DNA from: CAVTOA01 sp963736285 | Lineage (GTDB): Bacteria > Actinomycetota > Actinomycetes > Mycobacteriales > QHCE01 | Assembly: GCA_963736285.1 (NCBI GenBank) | Contig: CAVTOA010000003.1 | Location: 930,001 to 994,000 of the forward strand | Length of the DNA stretch: 64,000 nucleotides | Reading direction: 5' to 3' | Shown: positions 26,059 through 34,136 of the stretch, one piece after another | Layout: each line of letters begins with the position of its first letter | How positions within the stretch are numbered: position 1 is the first letter of the stretch | Notes under the pieces: generated by a model | The model's input: the letters and a program-made list of their open reading frames with translations, nothing else | The model's database searches: none | What the model was told of the DNA's origin: nothing | Translations under genes and position numbers: made by a program

Positions 26059-27336
26059 GTGATACGGCGTCTTGCGACCATCTCTATGCACACCTCCCCG
26101 CTAGACCAACCCGGAACCGGTGACGCCGGAGGCATGAATGTCTATCTCGCCGAAACGTCGAAACGCATTGCTGAGCGCGGCGTGCAGGTAGAAGTTTTTA
26201 CTCGAGCCACGAGCTCCCAGGCGCCGCAGAGCATGGAGCTGGCCCCCGGTGTGTTGGTGCGCAATGTGCCTGCCGGTCCGTTCGAGGGCAACAACAAAGA
26301 CGATTTACCCGGGCAGTTGTGTGCCTTCACCTGGGACGTTTTACGCGCGCACGCTGTCGGTGAGGCAGATAGCGCCGCCACCGGATTCGACGCTATCCAT
26401 TCGCATTATTGGCTTTCCGGGCAGGCGGGGCGTGCCGCACGTCGTCGCTGGGGCGTGCCGCTCGTGCACACCGCACATACGTTAGGCCGGGTCAAAAACG
26501 CCCATCTTGCGCCCGGTGATCGCCCTGAGTCGGCGGTGCGCATCACCGGAGAGCAGCTGGTGTCCAATGAGGCCGATGCGCTGGTGGCCAACACCGACGA
26601 TGAGGCGCGGCAGCTCTGTCACCGATACGGCGCCTGTGGCGTGAAGGTCGAGGTTGTGCCGCCAGGGGTCGACCTTGAGGTCTTTCATCCGGGCGCCGAA
26701 GCCGCTCGTGTAGCGGCCCGGAACAAGTGGGGGGTGCCAGCGGACCATTTTGTGGCGCTCTTCGTTGGACGAATTCAGCCGCTAAAAGCCCCGGACGTGC
26801 TGGTACGTGCGGCGGCTCGGCTCGCGGTGCAGCCGGCACTGCGTAATCGACTGACCGTTGTCATCTGCGGTGGCCAGAGCGGCTCGGGATATGGCGAGGC
26901 AGAACTTAGAGGCCTGGCGGCAGGTTTGGGCTTAAGCGAGGTCGTGCGATTTGTGGAGCCGCTGCCGGCAGCGCAATTGGCGGAACTGTATCGGGCCGCC
27001 GACGTCACGGTGGCGCCGAGCAGAAGTGAATCGTTTGGTTTGGTCGCGGTGGAGTCGCAGGCGTGTGGCACACCGGTGGTCGCTGCTGCTGTCGGTGGGT
27101 TGTTGACCGCGGTTGCTGACGGCAGCTCCGGGGTGCTTGTGGGCGGCCATCGTCCGGACGACTATGCAACCGTGCTGCAACGAATGGCCGAGTCTCCGCA
27201 ATGGCGTGCGTCGCTGTCGGCCGGCGCGGTGCGTCACGCGTCTGCGTTCTCGTGGGATCGGACAGTGGACGGACTGCTCGCGGTATACGACCACGTCGCC
27301 ACCGCGCGCGCCTACCAACTGGCTGAGGCGGTGTGA
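26059..27336 (+). CDS. mshA: D-inositol-3-phosphate glycosyltransferase MshA
   Basis: A GT4 family enzyme of 425 residues catalysing the first step of mycothiol synthesis, transferring GlcNAc to inositol-3-phosphate. Visible features are the N-terminal HTSPLDQPGTGDAGGMNVY donor/acceptor loop, HSHYWLSG, VNTDDEARQL-like segments, VVPPGVDLEVFHPG, FVGRIQPLKAPDVL and the C-terminal SRSESFGLVAVESQACG with the catalytic Glu pair spacing. It starts at GTG 26059 after GAGGAGAA. It is followed by ybjN, 3 bp after the stop. Confidence 0.95.
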   Translation: MIRRLATISMHTSPLDQPGTGDAGGMNVYLAETSKRIAERGVQVEVFTRATSSQAPQSMELAPGVLVRNVPAGPFEGNNKDDLPGQLCAFTWDVLRAHAVGEADSAATGFDAIHSHYWLSGQAGRAARRRWGVPLVHTAHTLGRVKNAHLAPGDRPESAVRITGEQLVSNEADALVANTDDEARQLCHRYGACGVKVEVVPPGVDLEVFHPGAEAARVAARNKWGVPADHFVALFVGRIQPLKAPDVLVRAAARLAVQPALRNRLTVVICGGQSGSGYGEAELRGLAAGLGLSEVVRFVEPLPAAQLAELYRAADVTVAPSRSESFGLVAVESQACGTPVVAAAVGGLLTAVADGSSGVLVGGHRPDDYATVLQRMAESPQWRASLSAGAVRHASAFSWDRTVDGLLAVYDHVATARAYQLAEAV

Positions 27337-27339
27337 TCC

Positions 27340-27834
27340 GTGGCAGAGGCTAAGGAAAGACTCGTCGGCTATCTTGACCAGCTCGGCGCCGATTACGAAC
27401 GGCAGGGCGACGACCATCTCGTCGTCACGTTGCCGGGGATCGCCAAACAGCAGACCATCTGCCATCTGATCGTGGGTGATCATGCGCTACGCATCGAAGC
27501 GTTTGTGATGCGCCACCCGGACGAAAACCACCAACAGCTTTACGAGTATGTGCTGCGTGCCAACGCCCGTATGTATGCGGTGGCGTTCAGTATTGACGCC
27601 GCCGGCGATGTGTTCTTGGCCGGGCGAGTTGCGCTGGATTCACTGAGCCTCGAGGAGCTTGACCGGCTGCTCGGGTCGGTGGCGCAATACGCTGACAGCA
27701 CCTTTAACCAGCTGCTGACAATTGGCTTCCCGTCCGCCATTCGTCGCGAATGGGCCTGGCGTGAATCCCGGGGCGAGTCGCTGGCCAACTTGGCCGCCTT
27801 CGCCGACTGGGCCCAGGTGCCTGGGCAGCAGTAG
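27340..27834 (+). CDS. YbjN domain-containing protein
   Basis: A 164-residue YbjN-family protein (type III secretion chaperone-like fold), conserved between mshA and gpm in mycobacteria (Rv0487 type). LPGIAKQQTICHLIVGDHALRIEAFV and YEYVLRANARMYAVAFSIDAAGDVFLAG are typical. The function is unknown. Its last 40 codons (LTIGFPSAIRREWAWRESRG onwards) are nearly repeated about 1.06 kb downstream, beyond a toxin-antitoxin module, so this 3' end may not be the original one. Confidence 0.88.
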   Translation: MAEAKERLVGYLDQLGADYERQGDDHLVVTLPGIAKQQTICHLIVGDHALRIEAFVMRHPDENHQQLYEYVLRANARMYAVAFSIDAAGDVFLAGRVALDSLSLEELDRLLGSVAQYADSTFNQLLTIGFPSAIRREWAWRESRGESLANLAAFADWAQVPGQQ

Positions 27835-27904
27835 TGAGGCAAGTCCCGGGTGGCCCGCACATCCTTGCTTTACCCCTGGCGGCTCCGTAGATTAGGGGTG
27901 AGCT

Positions 27905-27923
27905 GTCCGTACGTTGTACGGAC
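27905..27923. promoter_or_regulatory. palindromic operator of the toxin-antitoxin operon
   Basis: Perfect 8-bp arms GTCCGTAC and GTACGGAC with a GTT spacer, 17 bp before the antitoxin ATG. The size and symmetry fit a site for a ribbon-helix-helix dimer of dimers, as in TacAT autoregulation (inference). Confidence 0.7.
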
Positions 27924-27940
27924 GACAGAGAGGATGGGCG

Positions 27941-28222
27941 ATGACCGCGCCAACTAAGCGGCTGGAAGTAAGGCTCGATGCTGCGGACAAAAAACTGATT
28001 GAGCGAGCCGCACAGCTGCGCCGAGAGACAATGACCGCATTCGTGTTGAGGAATGCTCGCGAAGCTGCACGTGAGACGCTCCGCCGCGAGCAGGTGACAA
28101 CTGTGCCTTCCGATTTTTACGACCAGATGATCGCCTCACTCGATGCTCAACCAGCACCAAATGGAGCCCTCACTGATGCTGCCCGCCGACTACGCGACTC
28201 AGTCGATGGGGGCGGAGAGTGA
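27941..28222 (+). CDS. DUF1778 (TacA-like) antitoxin
   Basis: 93 residues with an N-terminal ribbon-helix-helix: KRLEVRLDAADKKLIERAAQLRRETMTAFVLRNAREAA, the DUF1778 pattern. The C-terminal part (VPSDFYDQMIASLDAQP) would wrap the cognate acetyltransferase. The ATG at 27941 has the ribosome site AGAGAGGAT. It overlaps the GNAT gene by 4 bp (GTGA). It likely represses its own promoter through the palindrome just upstream. Confidence 0.9.
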   Translation: MTAPTKRLEVRLDAADKKLIERAAQLRRETMTAFVLRNAREAARETLRREQVTTVPSDFYDQMIASLDAQPAPNGALTDAARRLRDSVDGGGE

Positions 28223-28728
28223 GTGCATCGTTCGCCACCACTGCGCTGTCGGGTGTTCACCGCTTAGATGACTTTGACTGTGGTCAGCCCCAGCTGAACA
28301 GTTGGCTTGCTCATTCAGCCCGTCACTCCATGTCTAATAACACCGCCCGCACTTTCGTGTGGACACCACGGGACGAACGGGAGCGGGTTGTGGCGTATTA
28401 CTCACTGGCCGGACACGTTATTGAGCGGAGTGCTATGCCAGCCAAGATTGGGCGTGGGAGTCCGGATTCCTCGCCAGCAGTGCTGTTGGCCCGGCTCGCG
28501 GTGGCCAAAAACATGCAAGGCGAAGGGTTGGGCGCGATGCTGCTGGCGGAGGCGCTCACTCGGGCGGCTCGTACGGCGCAGATCGTGGCCGCCCGGTTCG
28601 TCGTGGTTGATGCCATCGACGAGTCGGCTGCCATGTTTTATGCCAGGTACGGATTCACTCGCATTCTCGGCGACAGCCGCCTCTTTCGGAAGATGAGTGA
28701 CATCGCCCGGGACGTGCTGCAGTTCTGA
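28219..28728 (+). CDS. GNAT toxin of the TacT family
   Basis: A 169-residue GNAT acetyltransferase downstream of and overlapping a DUF1778 antitoxin, the TacAT arrangement; such toxins acetylate the amino acid on charged tRNA and block translation. The N-terminal HRLDDFDCGQPQLNSWL is typical, LLARLAVAKNMQGEGLGAMLL is the acetyl-CoA site, and AMFYARYGF holds the catalytic-type tyrosine. The frame is intact. Which aminoacyl-tRNA is the target cannot be told from sequence. Confidence 0.9.
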   Translation: MSASFATTALSGVHRLDDFDCGQPQLNSWLAHSARHSMSNNTARTFVWTPRDERERVVAYYSLAGHVIERSAMPAKIGRGSPDSSPAVLLARLAVAKNMQGEGLGAMLLAEALTRAARTAQIVAARFVVVDAIDESAAMFYARYGFTRILGDSRLFRKMSDIARDVLQF

Positions 28729-28770
28729 TTCAGACACGAACGGTTTCCCCACGCACCGAGTACGTTCAAA

Positions 28771-28894
28771 TGCTGTTGATGATTGGCTTCCCGTCCGCCA
28801 TTCGTCGCGGATTGGCCTGGCGTGAATCCCGCGGCGAGTCGCTGGCAAACCTAGCCGCCTTCGCCGACTGGCCTCGGTGCCTGAAGTTGAGTAG
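28771..28894 (+). pseudogene. displaced 3' fragment of ybjN
   Basis: A near-copy of the last ~115 bp of ybjN: it encodes MIGFPSAIRRGLAWRESRGE then SLANLAAFADW. One missing base after the Trp codon shifts the frame; restoring it would give W-A-S-V-P-E-V-E and a stop at 28894, a natural YbjN ending different from that of the upstream copy. The fragment probably is the original ybjN 3' end, separated from its gene by the toxin-antitoxin insertion. Confidence 0.8.
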
Positions 28895-29081
28895 CCGGTG
28901 GGGCTGGGCAGATAACGACCGTGTGCTCGTCTATTCGGGACAAGTCACCGTAATTATCTCGAGGTCGCTAGGTCTGATATCGGACTAACGGGTCGTTCGA
29001 CATGAGTTACCAACCAGCGAAGGTAAAGTTAGCGGGCGCAAGTTAGGCTGAGGCGACGGGCTAAGCGTCAGGAGGTGCGGC

Positions 29082-29324
29082 ATGGCAGCGCGCAATTCGG
29101 CAGGTTTCAGTTGGGCGAGAATGCTCACAGCTACTGGCAAAGTTGGAAAAGGAACCAAAGACATGTGGGACCATGCCGTTGCCGTCCTCACGCGAGGAGG
29201 CAAGTGGATGATGGGCTTGGTTATGAAGGCGCGGGCAGTTGCTGAAAAGGCGCAGACAACCACCCCACGATCCGGCGAAACGCCCGCTCCTAATGGGCAA
29301 CACGTAAAAAGAGTAGCTGTCTAG
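29082..29324 (+). CDS. small hypothetical protein
   Basis: 80 residues from an ATG with a strong ribosome site (CAGGAGGTGCGGC). It is basic and partly amphipathic (LTRGGKWMMGLVMKARAVAEKA) with a polar C terminus. I recognise no family. It lies in the accessory stretch between the ybjN fragment and arsC and could belong to the element carrying the toxin-antitoxin pair. Confidence 0.55.
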   Translation: MAARNSAGFSWARMLTATGKVGKGTKDMWDHAVAVLTRGGKWMMGLVMKARAVAEKAQTTTPRSGETPAPNGQHVKRVAV

Positions 29325-29506
29325 CCTTTCGCTGCGTCTGGCTTGCACGCAGTCGCCCCCGCTCACAGTTGCCGGTGTACCCCGCGCCGGTGCGCCCGCA
29401 ATACGAGTGCGTAATAAAGCGGGTTATCGTCCGCCCATGCGCGTCCGTGTGACCGTCGCCTTGCTGCCACTGCGCAGTGTGCCGTCCCGGCTTATGACTG
29501 CCGCCT

Positions 29507-29926
29507 TCATGTGAGTTCGGTGAGAAGGTTTTCTACCCGTGTCTGGATGTCATCGCGAATACCGCGAACCGCATTGAGGTCTTGGCCGCCTGGGTCATCT
29601 ACTGGCCAATCTTGGTAGCGCTTGCCCGGGAAAACAGGACAAGCATCCCCACAGCCCATCGTGATGATCACATCGGCGGCCTTGGCGTTACCCCAGGTGA
29701 GCTTGGTCGGTGTTTGGCCGCCGATATCGATGCCGACCTCAGCCATGGCCTGCACCGCCATGGGGTTGATGGCGTCAGCCGGCTCAGAGCCCGCAGAGTA
29801 GATCTCCACCCTGTCGGCGGCCAGGTGGTACAGCCAGCCAGCGGCCATGAGGGATCGGCCCGCGTTGTGCACGCACACAAACAACACGATTGGCTTGTTG
29901 GTCTTCATAGAATCTGCGGTGTTCAT
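29507..29926 (-). CDS. arsC: arsenate reductase, low-molecular-weight phosphatase type (mycothiol-dependent class)
   Basis: 139 residues with the P-loop CVHNAGRS (Cys-x5-Arg), YSAGSEPADAINPMA and the second-cysteine region ITMGCGDACPVFPGKRYQDW, followed by the acidic DDPGGQDL. This is the actinobacterial arsenate-mycothiol transferase class, fitting a mycothiol-producing cell. No arsR or arsenite exporter is adjacent, which is unusual. The first ATG is at 29926; a second ATG six codons in is possible. Confidence 0.88.
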   Translation of the reverse strand: MNTADSMKTNKPIVLFVCVHNAGRSLMAAGWLYHLAADRVEIYSAGSEPADAINPMAVQAMAEVGIDIGGQTPTKLTWGNAKAADVIITMGCGDACPVFPGKRYQDWPVDDPGGQDLNAVRGIRDDIQTRVENLLTELT

Positions 29927-29994
29927 GCGCTCACGGCCGTCCTGTCGGGCAACTCTGATAGTGCTTGCAGTGCGTGGGGTTTGATACTAGTTAG

Positions 29995-30009
29995 TGGGGG
30001 CTGCCCCCA
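29995..30009 (-). terminator. short GC hairpin after the SulP gene
   Basis: TGGGGGC and GCCCCCA flank a single T, 40 bp beyond the sulP stop. The one-base loop is too tight for a full stem, so the fold would open at the centre. A weak terminator candidate. Confidence 0.35.
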
Positions 30010-30048
30010 AAGCAGACCCTTCAATGCTCGGTGTCTGGGTGCAGACCG

Positions 30049-31548
30049 TTAATGGCTGTTGGTGAGTTCCCCAGACAGCGTTTGGTGCATTTCCTCGCTG
30101 GGCTGGTTCAAACCGATGATTTCTACGGTTTTTTCACGTGTTTCATATTTGGTGGTGATGGCATCGAGGGCGGCGATTGAGGAGGCATCCCAAATGTGGG
30201 CGTCAGTTAAATCGATGACGACATGGTCGGGGTCGTTTGCGCAGTCGAATTGATACACCAAGTCGTTGGAGGACGCGAAGAACAACTCACCGGTCACTGC
30301 ATAGACAACATGCCCGCCCTCGGGGTCGGTGACGGAGGTGACATTGACCAGGTGAGCGACGTGTTTAGCGAATAGCACCATTGCGGTGATTGAGCCGACA
30401 ACGACGCCGATAGCGAGGTTGTGGGTGGCGACCACGGTGATGACGGTGATGGCCATGACCAGAGTTTCGCTGCGCGGCATTAGTTTCAAAGTCTTGGGGG
30501 CGATGGAGTGCCAGTCGAAGGTGAGGAACGCGACCAAGATCATCACTGCGACCAGTGCCGCCATCGGGATGGTGGACACGGCGGGCCCGAACGCGATGCA
30601 CAGAACCATCAGAAAGACACCGGCCAGGAAAGTGGACAGTCGGGTACGGGCACCGTTTTTGACGTTGATCATGGTTTGGCCGATCATCGCGCAACCACCC
30701 ATACCGCCGAACAACCCGCTAACAATGTTGGCGACACCTTGCCCGATGGATTCGCGGGTTTTGTTGGAGTGGGTGTCGGTAAGGTCGTCGACGAGTTTGG
30801 CGGTCATCATCGACTCCATCAATCCCACCAACGCCAACGCGAGAGCAAATGGCGCGATGATCTTGAGAGTGTCGAGGGTGAACGGCACATCGGGCAGGCC
30901 CGGTACGGGTAGCGAGGATGGGAGTTGGCCCTTGTCGCCGACTGTGGGCACCGAGATGCCGGCCGCAACAGTCAGGCTCGTCAAGATCGCGATGGACACC
31001 AAGGGCGCGGGAATCGTTTTGGTGAGTTTCGGGAACACAACCATCGTCACCAAACCACCCACCACAAGTGGGTACACGGCCCAGGGCACATTGCGTATTT
31101 CGGGGACTTGCGCCAGGAAAATAAGAATGGCTAGGGCGTTGACGAACCCAACCATGACACCACGCGGTACGAACCGCATCAGTTTGGCCACACCTAGCGC
31201 ACCCAACACAATTTGGAACAGCCCACCAACGATGACGGCCGCGATCAGGTAGCCCAGTCCGTATTGGTGGTTTAGCGGCGCAATAACTAATGCGATCGCG
31301 CCGGTTGCCGCAGAGATCATCGCCGGGCGGCCACCGACGATCGCAATGGTGACGGCCATGGTGAATGAGGCGAACAAGCCCACGCTCGGATCAACGCCGG
31401 CGATGATGGAGAACGAGATCGCCTCCGGAATCAGCGCCAACGCCACCACGAGTCCAGCCAAAACCTCGGTGCGAAACACTTTCGGGGACAGCCAGCTGGG
31501 GCGAAACCGCCGTAGTTGGGCAAGGGGCAGCGCGGTCGTGATCTGCAA
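30049..31548 (-). CDS. SulP family inorganic anion transporter
   Basis: 499 residues: an N-terminal membrane transport domain beginning LAGLVVALALIPEAISFSIIAGV, with GGRPAMISAATGAIALV and GMGGCAMIGQTMINVKNGAR as family signatures, and a C-terminal STAS domain (VVIDLTDAHIWDASSIAALD). SulP proteins move sulfate, bicarbonate or other anions; the substrate is not decidable here. The TTG start at 31548 follows AGGTAACC. It is divergent from a MerR regulator; a shared palindrome lies between them. Confidence 0.92.
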   Translation of the reverse strand: MQITTALPLAQLRRFRPSWLSPKVFRTEVLAGLVVALALIPEAISFSIIAGVDPSVGLFASFTMAVTIAIVGGRPAMISAATGAIALVIAPLNHQYGLGYLIAAVIVGGLFQIVLGALGVAKLMRFVPRGVMVGFVNALAILIFLAQVPEIRNVPWAVYPLVVGGLVTMVVFPKLTKTIPAPLVSIAILTSLTVAAGISVPTVGDKGQLPSSLPVPGLPDVPFTLDTLKIIAPFALALALVGLMESMMTAKLVDDLTDTHSNKTRESIGQGVANIVSGLFGGMGGCAMIGQTMINVKNGARTRLSTFLAGVFLMVLCIAFGPAVSTIPMAALVAVMILVAFLTFDWHSIAPKTLKLMPRSETLVMAITVITVVATHNLAIGVVVGSITAMVLFAKHVAHLVNVTSVTDPEGGHVVYAVTGELFFASSNDLVYQFDCANDPDHVVIDLTDAHIWDASSIAALDAITTKYETREKTVEIIGLNQPSEEMHQTLSGELTNSH

Positions 31549-31662
31549 AACGGTTACCTATCCAAGTCGTGCGTCATCGCTAAGCGTTGAAGGTGGTCTC
31601 GGGAGTGCACCCGATGAGATCCGGGAGAATAGGGTGGGGCGACAGCCACACACTCACGAATA

Positions 31663-31688
31663 ACTCTACTCTAACGTAAGGGTAGAGT
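31663..31688. promoter_or_regulatory. MerR-type operator between sulP and merR-like genes
   Basis: A 26-bp imperfect palindrome with 7-bp outer arms ACTCTAC / GTAGAGT and a central ACGT. Length and symmetry match MerR-family sites lying inside a promoter spacer; it could serve both divergent genes (inference). Confidence 0.7.
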
Positions 31689-31731
31689 GCGACGTCTAGG
31701 GTGCTGATAGAGATCCAGCTCACAAGGGAGC

Positions 31732-32124
31732 ATGAGTATGGAAAGCGGGCATGCGCAGATCGGTGAGGTCGCCGCACGTACTGAGCTATCGCTACGCACC
31801 ATCCGTCACTACGAGGAGATTGGCTTGGTAACACCTTCGGCGCGTAGCCACGGTGGCTTCCGTCTATATACCGAAGGCGACGTGGTGCGGCTACTGCTCA
31901 TCCGGCGTATGAAACCCCTCGGTTTCACCCTCGAAGAAATGCGAGATTTGCTCGATATTACGGCGCGGCTCGATAGCCCCGATGCCGTCACGGCAGCTGA
32001 GCGTGACGCGCTGACGCAGCGACTGCGGCAATATCACGAAAAGGCCCTTGACCGTGTTCGCGACCTACATATACAGGTTCAACGCGCCGAAGAATTTGCT
32101 ACCGCGTTGGGAAAACGCCTCTAG
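31732..32124 (+). CDS. MerR family transcriptional regulator
   Basis: 130 residues with the N-terminal winged helix QIGEVAARTELSLRTIRHYEEIGLV, RLYTEGDVVRLLLIRRMKPLGFTLEEM and a C-terminal dimerisation helix. There is no cysteine cluster for metals, so the signal is unknown. It is divergent from the SulP gene with a MerR-like palindrome between, suggesting control of anion uptake. The ATG at 31732 follows AAGGGAGC. Confidence 0.88.
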   Translation: MSMESGHAQIGEVAARTELSLRTIRHYEEIGLVTPSARSHGGFRLYTEGDVVRLLLIRRMKPLGFTLEEMRDLLDITARLDSPDAVTAAERDALTQRLRQYHEKALDRVRDLHIQVQRAEEFATALGKRL

Positions 32125-32498
32125 ATCGCCGCATCGTCAGTCTTCGGCGTTGAGTCGCGATTGGCAGTACGAGTTGCTTGGCTATTCGGGTTCATATAGG
32201 GAAACCAGTCCTCAAAGACGGGTCGGACTGACAAGCAGGTCAGCATCGTTGTACTGGCTAGCCATAGTCTCTCGACCGCCGGCCAGCTTTGAAAACAGCC
32301 GTAGCCTTAGACGAACGTCAGAAAATCGATACGAGTCGGTTGCGTATCTAAATCGACCGTGCCTACCATTGCTGTCGCTGCGCGTATGTAGCGATTGTGA
32401 GCGATATTCACTCCAACTGAACGCGGTATTGGCGAACACATCCGTCGGGCGCCGGTGCGCGCCCTCCTGTCCGAACCCCTGCACGGGAAGTCCCATTT
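32125..32498. other. 374-bp gap without a supported gene
   Basis: Between the MerR-like gene and the MFS gene. The sequence is less GC-rich than its flanks. A small inverted repeat (GATACG, 9-nt spacer, CGTATC) lies at 32328-32348 and could be a site for the TetR protein of the downstream pair, but this is weak. Frames here look non-coding. Confidence 0.45.
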
Positions 32499-34136
32499 AT
32501 GGATCCGCAGACAATTTATCGACGTCGCTGGGGCATTTTGAGCGTCCTTGTCCTCTGCTTGTTAGTCGTCATTCTCGACAACACGATTCTGAACGTTGCC
32601 CTCAAAACGATCCAAGAAGATCTGGACGCAAGTCAGAGTCAGCTCGAGTGGGCGGTCAATTCCTATACCTTGGTTTTTGCGGGACTCATGTTCACCGCGG
32701 GCATTTTGGGTGACCGGTTTGGCCGGCGGTTGTTCCTGATAGCCGGGCTCCTGCTTTTTGGCGGAGCATCGGCACTCTCGGCATGGTCCGGCAGCGCGGA
32801 CAGGCTCATCGCAACCCGGGCACTTATGGGTATCGGTGCGGCTATGGTGCAGCCGCAGACGTTGTCGATCATTACCAACGTTTTTCCCGCGCGAGAACGC
32901 GGCAAAGCCATTGGCGTGTGGGCCGGCTTCAGCGGGTTGGCGATCGCGCTCGGCCCTGTCACCGGCGGGTTTTTGCTGGAGCACTTTTGGTGGGGCTCGG
33001 TGTTCTTAGTCAATGTGCCGTTCGTGATTGTGGGCGCTGTCCTACTAGGACTTTTTGTGCCGGAGTCTCGTGATCCGTCGCCCCAACGCATTGACCCACT
33101 CGGTGTGCTGCTGTCGGTGGCCGGGTTGACGGCGCTTGTGTACGGCATTGTGAAGGGCGGCAACCTCAATGACTGGACCGCTCCACAGGTGACGGTGCCG
33201 ATTGTCGGCGGCATTGTGCTGCTGGCGGTTTTCGCGATGGTGGAGCGGCGCAGTTCGCATCCGTCGTTGGATGTCAGCCTGTTCCGTAAGCCGGCGTTCT
33301 CGGCCGCCACAGTATCGATTGGCCTTACCTTCTTCGCGATGATGGGCGCCACGTTCTATATGACGTTCTATCTGCAAGCGGTGCGAGGTTACGCTCCGCT
33401 GCCCGCGGGCGCGCTCGTCGTGCCGGTGTCTATCGCGATTGGCATTACCGCGCCATTGTCGAGCAGGTTTGTGCGTCGGTTCGGCACAAAATCGGTGGTC
33501 ACCGTGGGCATGCTCGTGACCGGGCTTGCGCTTGGCTCGTACTTCTTCGTCGGGCGTGAGACTCCTATTTGGATGCTGGAAGTGATCGTGTTCACGATGG
33601 GCCTTGGCATGGGCAATGTGATGGCGCCCGCCACGTCGTCGATTATGGGCACTGTTCCCAAGCAGAAAGCCGGCGCCGGCTCGGCGGTCAACAACACGAT
33701 TCGAATGGTGGGTGGCGCGCTAGGCGTTGCCATCCTGGGCTCGGTGCTGTCGGCTAATTACCGCTCCAGTCTTGGCGATCAGGTTAATGTCCTTCCGGCG
33801 GCTGCCCGGCACGACGCGGGCGAGTCCATTGGTGGCACGCTCGATGCGGCAGGCAAGCTTGCGGGTGCGGTCAAAGCTGGTCAGGCGCCGCCACAGGTTC
33901 TAGCACAGCTTCCCAATCTGGTGGACGCGGCTAAAGACTCATTCGTGCAGGCGATGCACGTCACGTCGGCATTCGCTTTTGTCGTCGTCTGGTGCGGCGC
34001 TTTTCTAGCTGCGCGCTTTTTGCCCGGCAAACGAGCCGAGGTTGCGGCCGGCGACGCCGAGTATGCCGCCGAGCAGAAGGCCATGGCTGACGGGAAGAAG
34101 ACGGGGGACGAACCCTTGTTGGAAGGTGACGAATGA
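32499..34136 (+). CDS. MFS transporter, DHA2 (EmrB/QacA) drug efflux family
   Basis: 545 residues, probably 14 membrane helices. Landmarks are LDNTILNVALKTIQEDL (motif D1 of 14-helix drug exporters), LGDRFGRRLFLIAG (motif A) and GPVTGGFLLEHFWWGSVFLVNVP (motif C region). A hydrophilic loop with a VNVLPAAARHDAGES segment lies before the last helix, and the tail is acidic. It is coupled by ATGA to a TetR regulator, so it is likely an inducible drug or metabolite exporter. The start is ATG 32499 after GGGAAG. Confidence 0.92.
   Translation: MDPQTIYRRRWGILSVLVLCLLVVILDNTILNVALKTIQEDLDASQSQLEWAVNSYTLVFAGLMFTAGILGDRFGRRLFLIAGLLLFGGASALSAWSGSADRLIATRALMGIGAAMVQPQTLSIITNVFPARERGKAIGVWAGFSGLAIALGPVTGGFLLEHFWWGSVFLVNVPFVIVGAVLLGLFVPESRDPSPQRIDPLGVLLSVAGLTALVYGIVKGGNLNDWTAPQVTVPIVGGIVLLAVFAMVERRSSHPSLDVSLFRKPAFSAATVSIGLTFFAMMGATFYMTFYLQAVRGYAPLPAGALVVPVSIAIGITAPLSSRFVRRFGTKSVVTVGMLVTGLALGSYFFVGRETPIWMLEVIVFTMGLGMGNVMAPATSSIMGTVPKQKAGAGSAVNNTIRMVGGALGVAILGSVLSANYRSSLGDQVNVLPAAARHDAGESIGGTLDAAGKLAGAVKAGQAPPQVLAQLPNLVDAAKDSFVQAMHVTSAFAFVVVWCGAFLAARFLPGKRAEVAAGDAEYAAEQKAMADGKKTGDEPLLEGDE

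Noticed and set aside
30386..31252. 288-codon plus-strand open frame within the SulP gene
   Set aside because: Antisense to an intact transporter; the translation is low-complexity Thr/Met/Pro and resembles no protein.
32048..32713. 221-codon plus-strand open frame between merR and the MFS gene
   Set aside because: It overlaps the 3' end of the MerR gene and the first 200 bp of the exporter in another frame, and has a biased composition without a ribosome site.
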